Positions 33,381 to 45,496 of a DNA stretch of 64,000 bases are shown here, one piece after another. Position numbers and translations under genes: made by a program. Each line of letters starts with the position of its first letter. The stretch's first letter is position 1. The notes beneath the pieces were generated by a model. That model made no database searches, was not told the DNA's origin, and was given only the letters and a program-made list of their open reading frames with translations. Origin of the DNA: Hippopus hippopus (lineage: Eukaryota; Mollusca; Bivalvia; Cardiida; Cardiidae); contig OX328107.1 in assembly GCA_946811185.2 (NCBI GenBank), forward strand, positions 11,745,565 through 11,809,564, given 5' to 3'.

Positions 33381-33560
33381 CCTGTAAGAAACCTCCAAAA
33401 CTCGATTACGCTGTGGTGGACAGCAAGGGCGGAAACCGGATTGGTATGAAGAGGATTTATAAATGTATCCCAGGGTATCACCCAACAGGTCCCATCGAGG
33501 CTTTGTGTCTGGGAGAGAAAGGGGCTGCATTCTGGAAAACATCAGAGCACTTCTGTACAG
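33381..33560 (+). CDS. CCP4 exon
   Basis: 60 codons, phase 1-1 (TTTCAG|CC... ACAG|GTAAAA). CKKPPKLDYAVVD start, RIYKCIPGYHPTGPIEALC, then AAFWKTSEHFC; four Cys, Trp present. It follows the longest intron in the window (7.8 kb), filled by the two T elements. Confidence 0.95.
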
Positions 33561-33599
33561 GTAAAAATTGTTATTGGTGCAGCCAGTTGTCGAAGTATT

Positions 33600-34375
33600 A
33601 TTTGTCCTAAGTTCAATATACCCACGCCATAGTGTGGCATTATTAAACTAGGACAAATGATATTTTCGACATATTGTGGCATTATTGAACTGGTAGTGAT
33701 AAGGCTTCGAAATAGTATGACATCATTGAACTAGGACAACTAATTCTTCGGCATAATGAGGTATTATTGAATTTTGGCATATAATGCTCAGGTATAGTCT
33801 GGAAATATCGAACTTGGACAAATAATATTTTCGGCATACGAGTATGTGTGGCATTATTGAACTGGGATAAATAATGACTCTACTCAGTGTGGCATTTTTG
33901 AACATGGACAAATACAGCTTCGGCATATATGTGGCATTATTGAACTGGGACAAATAATGACTCTGGTCAGTGTGGCATTTCTTAACTAGGACAAATAAAG
34001 CTTCGGCATAGGTGTGGCGTTCTTGAACTGGGGCAAATAATGCTACGGCATAATGTCGCATTATATAACTGGGGTAATTAATTACATGACAGAGTGTGGC
34101 ATTATCGAACTGGAACAGATAATACTTCGGCAAGAGTGGCATTATTGAAATCAGACATATAATACTTTGGAATAGTGTGGCATTATTCGACTGTAAAAAT
34201 TAAACATTGGCAAGGCGTGGCATTATTCAACTGATACAAATAATATTTCGACATAGTCTGGCATTGTTCCACTGACACAAATTATACATGGGTATGCCAT
34301 GCATTATTCAACTGATACATATAATATTCCGGCATAGTTTGGCATTTTTCAACTGAAACAAAATACAGTCCAACC
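33600..34375. repeat. Degenerate minisatellite, about 50-bp unit
   Basis: About 14 units of GTGTGGCATTATTGAACTGG then GACAAATAATGCTTCGGCAT with length drift (45-60 bp). The minus-strand frame 33723-34142 is translation of the array. Confidence 0.8.
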
Positions 34376-34903
34376 TGTATTAACTACTTACCGATAGACA
34401 AAATTTTAAACCCGAACTATTTGAAAGCATTCTTCATATATCAAGGATTTTTCTGTCTCTGACATAGTAGAAAACGTTATGGAAAAAAGAAATATGATAG
34501 TGACTAGTATTTTCTCCTTTTCCCACAATTTATTCAAAACCCTTCCTCTTCAAGGTCGTCTAAACATCGAATTGATTTGGGAAAGAGTTAAGAAAGAACC
34601 CAAGCGTTAACTCAAGAATGCGTCGTTTAGACTGCAAGAAAAAGATAAAATGCAAGGAAAGCGTCAAAACTTTCTTTACCGTTGGCGACATAAGAAGCTT
34701 CTGTGGTCACTGGAGATCAAGATAAGACTGCACCGAACTACACTGTCCACAATTCCATTCTAGATTATGACTAAAATGTCTTTTCATCTTGGGCTGAACC
34801 GTATTTTAATCCATTAAAAATGTAAAATTTATTTATTTGGTAGTGAAAAATTTAAACAAATAATAAGAGTGAGTGCTAACTTACGTGTTCTTTTCCGTCA
34901 TAG

Positions 34904-35083
34904 CCTGCAAGGAACCGCCAACTGTCCCGAACGCAGTTTTACATAAGGATGGTGATAGTCTTGTGGGCTCTATCCGTACCTATATATGTCTGAAGGGATT
35001 CCAACCCACAGGACCAATAGAAGTGAAATGTAAGACCAGCCCCGGAGTTGCCTACTGGGACGGGCCCAAGCACAAATGTGTCG
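34904..35083 (+). CDS. CCP5 exon
   Basis: 60 codons, phase 1-1 (CATAG|CC... GTCG|GTAAGT). CKEPPTVPNAVLH, GDSLVGSIRTYICLKGF, PTGPIEVKC, AYWDGPKHKC. Confidence 0.95.
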
Positions 35084-35197
35084 GTAAGTGTTCAGGGAAA
35101 GGATTTAAAAGTTTATGCATAATTAAAGTTAATTTCAGATTAAATGGTATTTATGCCCTCTTCAACACAATATCAATCATATCAGGCAATAGCTCAC

Positions 35198-35492
35198 GTA
35201 TTTAAGGGTCCAACGTGGCTCAGTGGTAAAGTGTGTGACTCGTGACCTGGAGGCTCCAGATTCGAGAACTGCTGGATCCACTGGGTTTTTATTTTTTTTT
35301 TTGCTTTCTTTCTTCTTCTTCTTCTTCTTGTGGGAGTGTTCTTTGGCAGCAAGAAAATTCAGAGCCCAAGCCAAGCACTGGTTAAATCCAGGAAATACAT
35401 GAATATGTGAGCTGACGCAGTGATACAACTGAAAAAATGTTGAAAGCGGCGTAAAACATCATTCAATCCATCAATCGATCAATCAATCAATC
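35198..35492 (+). mobile_element. tRNA-derived SINE, plus strand
   Basis: Head GTCCAACGTGGCTCAGTGGT (box A), weak box B AGATTCGAGAA, body GGGAGTGTTCTTTGGCAGCA and GTGATACAACTGAAAAAATG, end GAAAGCGGCGTAAAACA and (ATCA)n tail 35470-35492. Confidence 0.75.
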
Positions 35493-36019
35493 ACCTAAAG
35501 ATATATTTCATATTTTTCACCGGTAATAGGCTAATATTCTGCAGTACCTTGGCCAAGAAAGTTCCCGTAAGTATCTTAGAACTAGTTAATTTTTTGTCCA
35601 GCCATTTTTTAACAAGTCGCCAAAAGAACAAATAAGATTCCTTAAGGAAAATACGGTTTTGAATCCAAGGTATGGAAAACTTTGTGGGAAATGAAGATGA
35701 AGCAGTTGCTTATTACAAGAAAGTGCTTCTTTTCCCATAATGTTCTGAAGCACTAAAATGCACCGGTGTTAAAAGATGACTTGTATACTAACGGTGTTGT
35801 GTATCTGACACGCAGTTTTGCTGTTTGACAACAACGTATTTTTTCCCTATATTTGATCGTATCAGGTTGAATCCATCTTCATATATCATTTTAACTAATT
35901 TACTTGTTTGTTTGTCCTGAAGTATTTCGTATGCGAATTCTGTTTCATCCTTTGTTATAATGCTCACAAATAGATCTATAAACCCCTAGGCTGCTAAGCC
36001 CGACTTCCTGACCTTTTGC

Positions 36020-36083
36020 GGACAGTGTAGGTCAAGATCAGACTGCACAGAACGTGCAGTCTGATCTTGGATCTACACTGTCC
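36020..36083. repeat. Hairpin repeat H1, copy
   Basis: GGACAGTGTAGGTCAAGATC and reverse, loop CACAGAACGTG. A decayed copy follows at about 36433-36502. Confidence 0.85.
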
Positions 36084-36635
36084 GAGGAGGAGATATCTGT
36101 CTCCAAAAAGTAAATAGCATCATTCTGGGTTTTACCATCGGCTTGAAAGTTTCCTTTAATTTATGTAGAAGGATAAGGGTTGATGAAAGCTAGATTTCGT
36201 CATTGCAATATTGCCGATCATAATTATGACCTCGTTCGATGATGTACAAGGCTTAAAAAGCAGGGTCCATATCCAATAACCATTCTACATTGTATCCCTC
36301 GTCTTATTCTAGATAAAGAGCGTAAGGCAGTTTTTGATGGACCCTTCATATGTTTATGTGTTCAATCAAAGAGCGCTGAATTGATAACAGGCAAAAACAA
36401 CCGAAATATTGCTCAGAATATATAACGAAATGACGGACAGTGTAAATCCAAGATCACACTATACCTTCAGGGCACTCTGATCATGATCTACACTGTTCGC
36501 ACGAGCAAACTTTGTTGCGCTGGACACTGTAAAGAATAATCTCTATATAAGATTTAAGCCTGTATCGCTCCACCAGTATTGCTGTATTTATAAAAATTCC
36601 AAGGTTGTTCTGGTCAGAATATGTCACCATTGAGC

Positions 36636-36700
36636 GGACAGTGTAGATCTAGGATCAGACCACACGTTTTGTGCGGTCTGATCTTGGATCTACACTGACC
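36636..36700. repeat. Hairpin repeat H1, copy
   Basis: GGACAGTGTAGATCTAGGAT and reverse; 69 bp before the CCP6 exon. Confidence 0.85.
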
Positions 36701-36768
36701 GCAAAAGGCAACACAGGACCTATTTTGGGCAGAACGCACTATTGATTAATTTCTAAATAATATTTCAG

Positions 36769-36948
36769 CCTGTATTCCTCCGCCAGTCCTTCCACATGCC
36801 ATACTTGATCCACTCGGGGACACACTGGTTGGGTCAATCAGAAACTATAACTGCATGAAAGGCTACATCCCGAATGGACCCATTGAAGTCGGATGTATTA
36901 AGGGCACTGGCGGCCCCTTGTGGACCTCGCCCGAGTATCACTGTATCG
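36769..36948 (+). CDS. CCP6 exon
   Basis: 60 codons, phase 1-1 (TTTCAG|CC... ATCG|GTAAAT). CIPPPVLPHAILD, GDTLVGSIRNYNCMKGY, PNGPIEVGC, PLWTSPEYHC. Closest in pattern to CCP5 and CCP7. Confidence 0.95.
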
Positions 36949-37634
36949 GTAAATAAACTTTTCAAAACAAACGTTACTCCAATTTAATCATACATGTAAA
37001 AATAGTGATAGATTCTTTCAGGCTTAGATCTGCTGCTAACTTGTTGTAGATCTAGGCCTATAATTTTTCAGAAACGCTTTTCTTAAACAGTTGCATTTTT
37101 TTTCAGTCATGCTACGGCTTCACCTCACATATTAGTGTGTTTCCTTGACATTCCAACATGCCAAGCATTCAACCGGGATTTCGTAATAACAAATCTAACT
37201 CCGTTAAACAGCATACATTAAGACATTCAATAAGACCGAACGATAAACTTATTGTCTTGTGAGTTTACGCTTTTTTCGTCACCAACATAGTACTGTGACA
37301 CTAAAAAACGAGGGAAAAAAGAGCGTTTAGAAAAGCCCAGGTTACATTTATGCAAGATAAATCTTTAAAAAAGATAGACGGCGTAAATTTGCCAGCAAAT
37401 AGACAGGAGCTCTTAGAATAAACATGTCTACATTTTTTTTACCAATCACAAGTTTCTATTTATACATTTGTTATCAGTACCAAAGAGTAGATCAAAAGCC
37501 AGCACATTCAGCTACGCCGAATAACTAGAGACAGCTATATGACTTGTTAACCCAGCGTACTGGTCTATTTATAGCCACAGACGCTTGAAAATAAGGACAA
37601 TTTTATTGCCTTTGAAAGCAAACAAATAACACAG
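36949..37634. other. Intron stretch without gene
   Basis: Nothing recognised. Confidence 0.4.
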
Positions 37635-37986
37635 ATTCTAACATGACACGTGATTTCGGCTTTATAAACAGAGTGCAACGAAAGCGTAGTAAAATCTACG
37701 TTATTCTATGTAGAGTGACGTCATTCTGTATAAAGTAAGTAAGTTATTCAATGGAGTTTTTACTCGATGTATGAACTTGTTTTCCTTTGATTAAGAGTTG
37801 GTCATGTTAGAATCGAAATAATCTTCTTTCTATCGTGGTTTATCGTTCAATAAACCACGTTGTAAGTTATGAGGCGCAATGAATATACCAGTCGGGCTAT
37901 CGCCCTCGTGGATTATTTATTGTGCCTCATAACTCACAACTGTGGTTTATTGAACGATAAACCACGATAGAAAGAAGATTATTTCT
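37635..37986. mobile_element. Composite MITE P4, copy 2
   Basis: Same two-module structure as at 12650; the inner palindrome arm carries substitutions (GAATATACCAGTCGGGCTAT). Confidence 0.8.
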
Positions 37987-38199
37987 TAAATAATCTATAC
38001 GCAGAGCCCTGTAGAAAATATCAAACTGCTCCAATTAAGAGCATATATATCACATAGTTCACTTCAGAGCTCTTTAAATTTTGGTATTTTCTCTTTTTCT
38101 TCCAACAACATTCAAGTCTGAATTCCCAATTTTGCAAATGTCTTAATCTTCAGTAAAATCCCCCGTTGTAGCCTAGCTTTAAACTAAATGAAGCACAAA

Positions 38200-38462
38200 C
38201 TGGTACTGGTCATGCCTTGTAAAAAAGGAATTAAATGCATCTTCGGCAAAAAGTCATGATCGACCAATGTCAGCCTGTCCAGTCCGCGCATGCTGACGTG
38301 AGTCGAAACTTCTTGCTTTTGATCAATTTCCTGCATGTCCAAGGACTAGTCTACCTCGTTGTTCATTTGGTTGTTAGTAGATGTAATATATCCATAATTT
38401 TGTGAAGATTTGTGTGTTATAATGCCTCACTGAGATGCATTACACCCCTTTTTCTTAGAGCG
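38200..38462. mobile_element. P1 MITE, copy
   Basis: CATGCCTTGTAAAAAAGGAA start, core GTCAGCCTGTCCAGTCCGCG, and ACCCCTTTTTCTTAGAGC end. Confidence 0.65.
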
Positions 38463-38472
38463 CCGCTGATAC

Positions 38473-38738
38473 TGGCTTGCAACACGCGAAAAGGGGCATT
38501 CGGACATTTGCGTAAAGTGTCGTCTCGGATCAGCCTGCGCATTCCGCGCAGGCTAATCCGAGACGGCACTTCACGACTACATTAAATTCTGTGCTACAGT
38601 AGGCTTGCGCAAAACAGAAAATTACATGAAAACGGAAAGTTTCGTTTCGGATTAGCCTGCGCGGACTACGCAGGCTGATCCGAGACGACACTTTACGCAA
38701 ATGTCCGAATGCCCCTTTTTGCGTGATGCAGGCCACTT
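38473..38738. mobile_element. P2 MITE, copy 3
   Basis: Ends GGCTTGCAACACGCGAAAAG and TTTTTGCGTGATGCAGGCC. Confidence 0.85.
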
Positions 38739-38889
38739 ATATTATGGGCTGAAAAAAAAAAGGAACGCTTCTAAATACTGTATGTTCCGCAAGAGCAAAC
38801 AAAATCGGTTTTCGAAGAGGGCAAAACCACAATAAAGAAAACAACAAAATTATTTATTATTTTACTAAGTTGCATAACTTCATTCACAG

Positions 38890-39093
38890 CCTGTCCTACA
38901 CCACCTCCAGTTCTGCATGCGCTGATGGACCAAGCAGGCGATGACCTAGTAGGCTCCAAGCGTTTATACCATTGCATGAAGGGCTACATTCCTTCCATCA
39001 AAGGGCCAATCATCAGAGAATGTCTCGGGGAGTACGACGTAGATAAACGCAGAGGAAGAGCTTACTGGAGTGACCCGTCCCATTACTGCAAAG
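38890..39093 (+). CDS. CCP7 exon (longest CCP, extended loop)
   Basis: 68 codons, phase 1-1 (CACAG|CC... AAAG|GTAAAG). CPTPPPVLHALMD, GDDLVGSKRLYHCMKGY, then CLGEYDVDKRRGRAYW: about eight extra charged residues between Cys3 and the Trp, ending SDPSHYC. Confidence 0.95.
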
Positions 39094-39108
39094 GTAAAGA
39101 AAATACTT

Positions 39109-39371
39109 GAGTCATGCTCCGTGAAAAGAGGGTTTAATATATCTGCAAAAAAGTATCGACCCAGGTCAGCCTGAGCATTCCACGCAGGCTGACCTGAGTT
39201 GAAATTTTTTTGCCATTTGTCAATTTTCTGCCTGTCAAAGGAGCATTCTTCCTCATGATTCAGTTGGTTTTCAGACAAAATCGGGTTTATGGATCCGTAA
39301 TTATATAATGACTAGCTTGGTATAATGGACCACAGAGATGCATTAAACCTCCATTTCACAGGGTATGGGTC
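39109..39371. mobile_element. P1 MITE, copy
   Basis: GCTCCGTGAAAAGAGGGTTT start, core ACCCAGGTCAGCCTGAGCAT, end CATTTCACAGGGTATGGG. The short frames either side are inside it. Confidence 0.75.
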
Positions 39372-39468
39372 ACTTACTTCCTTCAAAACATGACATATAA
39401 GTCGCATAAATATTGCGTTCGAGCTATAAAATATTTTCTTATGTTTTAATGTAAAAAATTATTGAGCA

Positions 39469-39690
39469 ATGATCTGTGAAAAGGGTGTTAATGCATTTGC
39501 AAGAGGTACTGAACCAGGTCAGCCCTCAAAGTCCGTGCAGGCTGACCTGGGTCGAAACACTTTACTATTGGTCATTGTTTTGCATGTCAAAAGACCGGTC
39601 TATTTCATGTTTCAGTCGTTTTTTAAACAAACTGGAGTTTATCGATTCATTATTTTGTGATTACTTGCTTGTTATGATGAGATGAATGAA
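39469..39690. mobile_element. P1 MITE, second copy in the same intron
   Basis: ATCTGTGAAAAGGGTGTTAA start, core AACCAGGTCAGCCCTCAAAG; right end decayed. Confidence 0.65.
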
Positions 39691-39908
39691 AAAAAGACCT
39701 CTTGCCACTGGGTGGCTTCTTATTTATGTATTTATTTATTTATTACATATTTATTCATCTATTTCATTGTGTTTTTTATGATAATCGGGATAACGGTGTA
39801 GAGTTAAGAATGAGTGGTGTAACAAAACGACATTAGAATTACCATAACGGGTCTATGGCTCTTATGTTAACCCGTAAAGTGCCGTTTCACTACTAAAACT
39901 GCCTTTGC

Positions 39909-39972
39909 GGGCAGTGTAGATCAAGATCAGGCTGCACAAAACGTGCAGCCTGATCATTGATCTACAATGCCC
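39909..39972. repeat. Hairpin repeat H1, copy
   Basis: GGGCAGTGTAGATCAAGATC and reverse, loop CACAAAACGTG. Confidence 0.8.
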
Positions 39973-40264
39973 GCTTTGCTAAAACACTGTAGACAAAAGC
40001 AACATGAAATTACAATTATTTTGGCCGCATTTCCAGGATGAAAAGTTCTGTTGGTTTTACTAGGTGCTCTAAGGCTTAAAAACATTTTAGACGTCAAATT
40101 AAATATTGTTCAAAAGACAGTTCCTGCCTTTGAAATGTTGGTCATTTTCTCCTTTTTCCCACAATGTTTTCAAAAACCTCCTCCTTCAGGGTCGTTTAAA
40201 GTGGGGGGTTATTTTGTAAAGGGTTGAAATGAAGCTAATATACTTATTAAACTTTGATTTTCAG

Positions 40265-40432
40265 CCTGCCCGGACCCACCACCGATACAGTTTGCCGAAG
40301 TAGAACATGGAGACTCGCTTATAGGCAGCACCAGAAGCTATGTTTGTTTGAAGGGGTTTTATGCCACTGGGCCCATCAGAATTCGTTGTAAGAAAGACGG
40401 AACTTGGACTAAACCTAAACATTCGTGTACAG
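40265..40432 (+). CDS. CCP8 exon
   Basis: 56 codons, phase 1-1 (TTTCAG|CC... ACAG|GTTCGT). CPDPPPIQFAEVE, GDSLIGSTRSYVCLKGF, ATGPIRIRC, GTWTKPKHSC. It has the ATGPI type with the shorter class-II length. Confidence 0.95.
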
Positions 40433-41123
40433 GTTCGTTTACCATTAAGTTCGTAAATTTGAAACACTGACTGAATATTGATTGGGTAGAGCTTCCTCTC
40501 CTTCCTCCCCCCCCCCCCCCTCCAAAAAAAAAAAAAAAATCGAATTAAATGGAGGGAACTACAGGCTGCTTTCCGTCCCTCCAGTTCCGTTTAGTTCGTC
40601 AGTCCGTCTGTTCGTCTCCTTAAATCTGGATCATGGACTTTTCAAAAACTGTAAAGACCATTTTTACGAAAACGCCACATTGGGCGTTATAAGAATAAGT
40701 AGATGCTGAACGATCTTTATGTTTTAGGATAAAGTCAAGTTCCTTTTTTCAAGAAAAGAAAATGGGACTTGAAGAAACTTCAACAACCAATGAGTTAGAA
40801 ATATCCTTTACCAAATCTGTGTTACAACGACACTTTTGAGTAAGGCTTTCAAAAACAACGTGAAAAAATGCTGGTTATCCGTATTTTCTCCTGTTCCCGT
40901 AACGTCTTTTACCCTTTATAATGATAGACCCTGTTATTTGTGCCATAATAATTTGGTTGTCTGCAAATGCTTTCTAAAGTCTAAAATTTTGTTAATAAAA
41001 AGAGTTGGTGAACTCTTAACCAATTAAACTTGAGACAAACATTATTGTTATGAAAATTGTGCGCAAGCAATACTTTAAGGTAATTGCCTTTCTTTAAGTG
41101 AAAGCATCCTGTTATTTTTGAGG

Positions 41124-41363
41124 TATCTATTTCAGAAGATGGCCCGGCGCCGACCGTCTTATTTTGAACATGTCTTTTTTTAGATAGAAAGCGGCCGTGC
41201 ACCGATCGTCTCATTTTGAATGAGTTTTTTTTTTTTTCAAAGAGCGGCCTTTAACCGACCGTCTCGTGAATGTTTTTTTCAGGGAGCGGCCCTATATCGA
41301 CTCCTCATTATTTCACATAATTGATATATCTATTTTTAGCATGCGGCCCCGTACCATTTGTGG
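41124..41363 (+). repeat. Tandem acceptor-like units ending in the real CCP9 acceptor
   Basis: Four units of about 45-57 bp, each a T-rich tract, an AG and a GCGGCC-like segment (GGCCCGGCGCCGACCG, AAGCGGCCGTGCACCG, GAGCGGCCTTTAACCG, GAGCGGCCCTATATCG). The fifth is the true acceptor TTTTTAG and exon start ATGCGGCCCCGTACC. Confidence 0.65.
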
Positions 41364-41507
41364 AAAATGCGGACGTTGACGACGGCTCTCATCAACTTGG
41401 GACCATCCGATATTATAAATGTCACCAGGGATATACACACAGTGACACTCCAACCATCCTTTGTTTGAAAGATGCAAAATGGAGCGCTGTCAACTTCTCT
41501 TGTGTTG
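41340..41507 (+). CDS. CCP9 exon
   Basis: 56 codons, phase 1-1 (TTTTAG|CA... GTTG|GTAAGT). CGPVPFVENADVDDG, GTIRYYKCHQGY, then KWSAVNFSC. N-F-S is a sequon. Short class like CCP1 and CCP15. Confidence 0.95.
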
Positions 41508-42089
41508 GTAAGTTGTGCAGTCTGAATTTCATCTACGTTAATTGCAGAGGCAACTATGTTTTAAAAAGCAGTTTAAAGGTTTAGTCTTTTTACCAATGTT
41601 TTTACGTTCCAAGCATTTAGCGCATTTTTATCTAGTCTAAACACCTGATTTACTGTGACAAAAGTCAATTGGCAAAAAAAAAGGCCCAAAAGCGGTCAAA
41701 ATTAAAAGGTTCGGGTGTCAAATTGCAGGCAAATTTAATTCAAACCACTTAAAGTATGGATATATTGTGATTCAGTGTGTTACAGTACGGTCTGCAAAGT
41801 TTTAGTCGCTGGCAAAAAAGTTAAGACTGTAAAACTAGAATCATAGTTTGGACCTTTCATTCTAAATATTGTTAATTTACCATTCACTTTTCTGCCAGCG
41901 ATTGGCACTTTGACAGGCCGCAATGTAACAAGTTGTAAGACTCATGGTAATATTCATACTTTTAAACGGCATGAATTAAATTTGCCTGCAATTGTTTACT
42001 TCCGATTTGTTACTTTTGGCCACTACTGTGCCTTTTATGTGTGCGTATGAGCCGGCAAGTATAATTGAGCCAACCTCTGGGACGGAAGT

Positions 42090-42345
42090 GGGGGGGGATT
42101 TAAATGCATTTGCAAAAAGTATCGACCCATGTCAGCCTGCGCAGTCCGCGCAGGCTGACATGGACCGAAACTTTTTTTTCATGTTTTTGCATTTTTTTAT
42201 ATGGCTAAGGACCATTAAATTTTACTTCATAATTTAGCCGTTTGTGAGACAAAATGGATTTTATGGATCCATAATTATGTGATGACTTGCTTGGTATAAT
42301 TCATCATGGAGATGTTATTAACACCCTTTTGCCAGAGTGCTACTC
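42090..42345. mobile_element. P1 MITE, copy
   Basis: Perfect core CATGTCAGCCTGCGCAGTCC and reverse at 42127-42165; right end ACACCCTTTTGCCAGAGTGC. Confidence 0.75.
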
Positions 42346-42715
42346 AGTTATTTTCAGGAAGGTTAAAACTCTATTGAAGAAAATGTCGAGGTATTGTATA
42401 AGCCCTGTTGTCGTCGTCTGCGGTGTTGTCAAGCGAAAACTTTAAAATTTCCTCATCTCTCTGTTATCACTAAAGATACATTAATCCCCTTTTTGCCAGA
42501 GCATGGCTGAATTTCTTTTATTAGAAAGTTGTAATTCTTAAAGTTGATCATGGACTGCTCATGTGGTCATAAACTGACCATTCGTACAGTAGATTATGAA
42601 TGTAGCATAATACTGTTTTGACACAAAACAATTTGTCATGGTATTCTTAAAAAAAGCCATATGCCAATAAAGTTATGATTTAGCTAGATGTCAACATTTT
42701 CATATTCGTTTTCAG

Positions 42716-42898
42716 CATGTAAGAAACCATACGGTTTGAAAAATGCTGTTTTGGAACCAGGTGAGAATTTGATCGGCATTGTTCGTCGATACACATGTTT
42801 ACCTGGTTACTTAGCAACCGGTCCTATTACGTCAACATGTGCCGTCCCTCCAAAAATGATGATACCTGATTGGTCGACACCTGTACATTACTGTAAAG
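42716..42898 (+). CDS. CCP10 exon
   Basis: 61 codons, phase 1-1 (TTCAG|CA... AAAG|GTAAGA). CKKPYGLKNAVLEPGENLIG, YTCLPGYLATGPITSTC, PDWSTPVHYC. Confidence 0.95.
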
Positions 42899-43954
42899 GT
42901 AAGAGTTGCTATAAACAGTCACCTTTTTAGTCCTGCAATACCTGACCACAGATGAATATTCGGAAAGTGTAAACTAAGATCAGAGTGCCTCAAGGCAATC
43001 TGATCATGGTCTACGTTCGCTGTTGAAAGATACAAGGATCAAATAAAATGTCCTGTAATTCAATGTCTTAAACATACATTTTCACTCGTTTTCATCCAGT
43101 GTTTTAACCATTTTTCCTTTATTTTACGAAACTAATATCACTCGTATCCTCATGCCAAATATTGCCCTTGATGGTTGTAAGGTTGCACAGATTACGGCAG
43201 ATAGAAAATGCATTTCTTTCTATTGCTGCTAGCTATAGACATAACAACCATAGTTTCCGGTTTAAATCGAAGAACAAATCCATACAGTTTCTTTACTCCA
43301 TACACTTTATATTTATCTACCTTTACACAACTGACTAGATTTTAAACACGGTCAAGTTTTAACAGCGTTTGTTTGCTCTCTAGCTGTAAAGATTTCTCTT
43401 TAAATAATCTTCTGTTTTGCATAATTTTCCAAGGATGTTTTCCAAGGCATTCTACTCCAGGGTCGTTAAAACTCGGGATTGATTGGTAAAGGGTTTAACT
43501 CCGTATGTAGTTGCACATATTTCTGTCTATCTGATGATTTTTGTAGGAAAACTTTCAATGGCATTTCGTATTAGTTTTAGCTTCGAGATGCACTCCATTC
43601 GATTAGAACCTCATAACTACAGAGACGTTAATCAGTGGCATGGACCAGCATTTTCTCATTTACCCACAATGTTTTCAAACACGTTCCACGGGTTCATTTA
43701 AACTGACGTATCGTGTGATAAAGTGTTACAGATGGATAAAGTGAATCAACGTTTCGACAACAGTTGATTCTTCTTTAAACCTTCCGTAACAATTCCGATT
43801 TTTAACGACCAAGAGAAAGAGGGCTTTTGAAAACATTGTTGGAAAATGAGAAGATGGTGGTAAACAGCAGTTTGAAGGTTAATGGCTGTTTTGGTAGATA
43901 ATTATTCACAATATATTCACTCACGCTCTGTGGCAAGGTCCTGTAATAAACCTG
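42899..43954. other. Intron stretch, repeat remnants only
   Basis: A decayed H1 hairpin at 42957-43022 and pieces of P3 (GGGATTGATTGGTAAAGGGT at about 43473; CATTTTCTCATTTACCCACA at about 43648). No gene. Confidence 0.5.
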
Positions 43955-44118
43955 TATAAATTCCACTTACGTCGAAACTTTCTGATATTAGTAAATTTTC
44001 TGCATGTCAAAGGACCATTCCACGTCATAATTCAGTCGGTTTCTTGACAAATTGAAAGTTTTATGCCATGCCTTGCTAGGCTTGTTGTATAAAAAAAAAC
44101 AACACATTTCCCAGAGCG
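43955..44118. mobile_element. P1 MITE, partial copy
   Basis: Right arm only: TTTTCTGCATGTCAAAGGAC to CATTTCCCAGAGCGTCGC. Confidence 0.55.
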
Positions 44119-44150
44119 TCGCTCGTATATGTTTCTATTTCTTTCCTCAG

Positions 44151-44240
44151 ACTGCGGTGACCCATACCCTGTGGATAATGCAATCCCTATGAAAGGACAA
44201 AGAACGATCGGTGCGGTGCAACAGTATGTATGTAAAAAAG
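44151..44240 (+). CDS. CCP11 exon a (first half)
   Basis: 30 codons, phase 1-1 (CCTCAG|AC... AAAG|GTAAGT). Carries Cys1 and Cys2 (CGDPYPVDNAIPM...QQYVCKKG); the module is completed by the next exon. The only CCP in the window interrupted by an intron. Confidence 0.9.
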
Positions 44241-45022
44241 GTAAGTGTTGAAACCCACGTCTGTACAAAAATGCGATTTTTCATACCCACACAATCGCCA
44301 TATTTAGTGAATGAAATATATTTCACGGTATGGGTCAAAGATCGGACTGCATGAACTGTACTGTCGTGGTCAATAATTTCCCCAAGTGTTTCTTACTTCC
44401 ATGTACAGAGGATGGAACTTTTCGATTCATTTTAAACTCCGCTGTTTTCCAAAGAAAACATCAAGGTATTGTCAAAGCCCTGTAGTTCTCTGCGTCGTCT
44501 AGCAAAAATATATCTCTATTATAATTGAAGATTTGTATTTCAAAATTGTGCTAGATCTACTTGATAATTATCAATAGGTTAACCAATACCAGCTGGGTAG
44601 GTGACCCTGTAAATATTTCTGATACAGTTAAGCCCCTTTTTTTGTCACAGTTGCAAAACTATAATCCTACGAAATACTGCACAAGTTTTTATATAATCAA
44701 TACTTACTTTTTCCGTTATTAAACAACAACAAACTTCCTTGCTCAAATACACGAATCACACGCGGGTGAAATCAGGCACGTCGAAAAGTAATTCTTATTT
44801 TTACACTTTAATAACGTTATACGGCCCAAAATAAGGAATGGTGACGTCACGCTATATTACCAGATAATTGTTGAAAATCTACGTCATAATATTCGCTGCG
44901 CGGGAAAATTTTGATATCTCGCTCGAGTCAACCCTAGGCCTCGCGAGATATCAATTCTTCAGCGCAGCAGGAACCAAACACAAACCCAGAAAAGTATTTA
45001 CAACAATATTCCATATCTTTAT

Positions 45023-45151
45023 TTAAGGAATGAAGAGAATTTTATTTTTTTCATGGAGGTATGAAAAAAAAAACGTAATCACACTGTGATTAGGTTTTTT
45101 CTTTTTTTTTTTTCATACCTCCATGAAAAAAATAAAATTCTCTTCTTCCTT
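45023..45151. repeat. Long palindrome inside the CCP11 intron
   Basis: TTAAGGAATGAAGAGAATTT and its reverse, with TTTTTTTCATGGAGGTATGA / TCATACCTCCATGAAAAAAA; centre near TCACACTGTGA. A further palindromic piece (CTGCGCGGGAAAATTTTGAT) lies at about 44895-44985. Confidence 0.8.
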
Positions 45152-45496
45152 ATAATTTAATATTACAGACAACATACACCCACGGAAATAATTCAAACTG
45201 CATTCATTTTCTTTATTTTTAAATCTAACGTTGGAGTTTCTAAAGCCCCTTCCACTCATATTTGTATGGCGCAAGAATACAATAGGGAAGCAGTTTTCAG
45301 ATCCCCAATACTGAAAATTAACTAATAGAACGAAAGTAAATGAACACAGCAGTGTGTAGGACCCGCAAAAGTAACCTTCAGCAAAAGTAGTTCCGACACA
45401 ACGTGATTTTTTTTTTCATGGAGCTATGAAATTTTTTTTTCAGCCAATCAGAACTCGCCAATGTTCATGAAAACAACTGATATTAAATTATTACAG

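Noticed and set aside
33723..34142. 139-codon minus-strand frame
   Set aside because: It lies within the 50-bp minisatellite and shows the repeat period, not protein features.
35211..35285. Possible tRNA gene
   Set aside because: Box B is degenerate (AGATTCGAGAA) and the sequence continues into a SINE body with an (ATCA)n tail.
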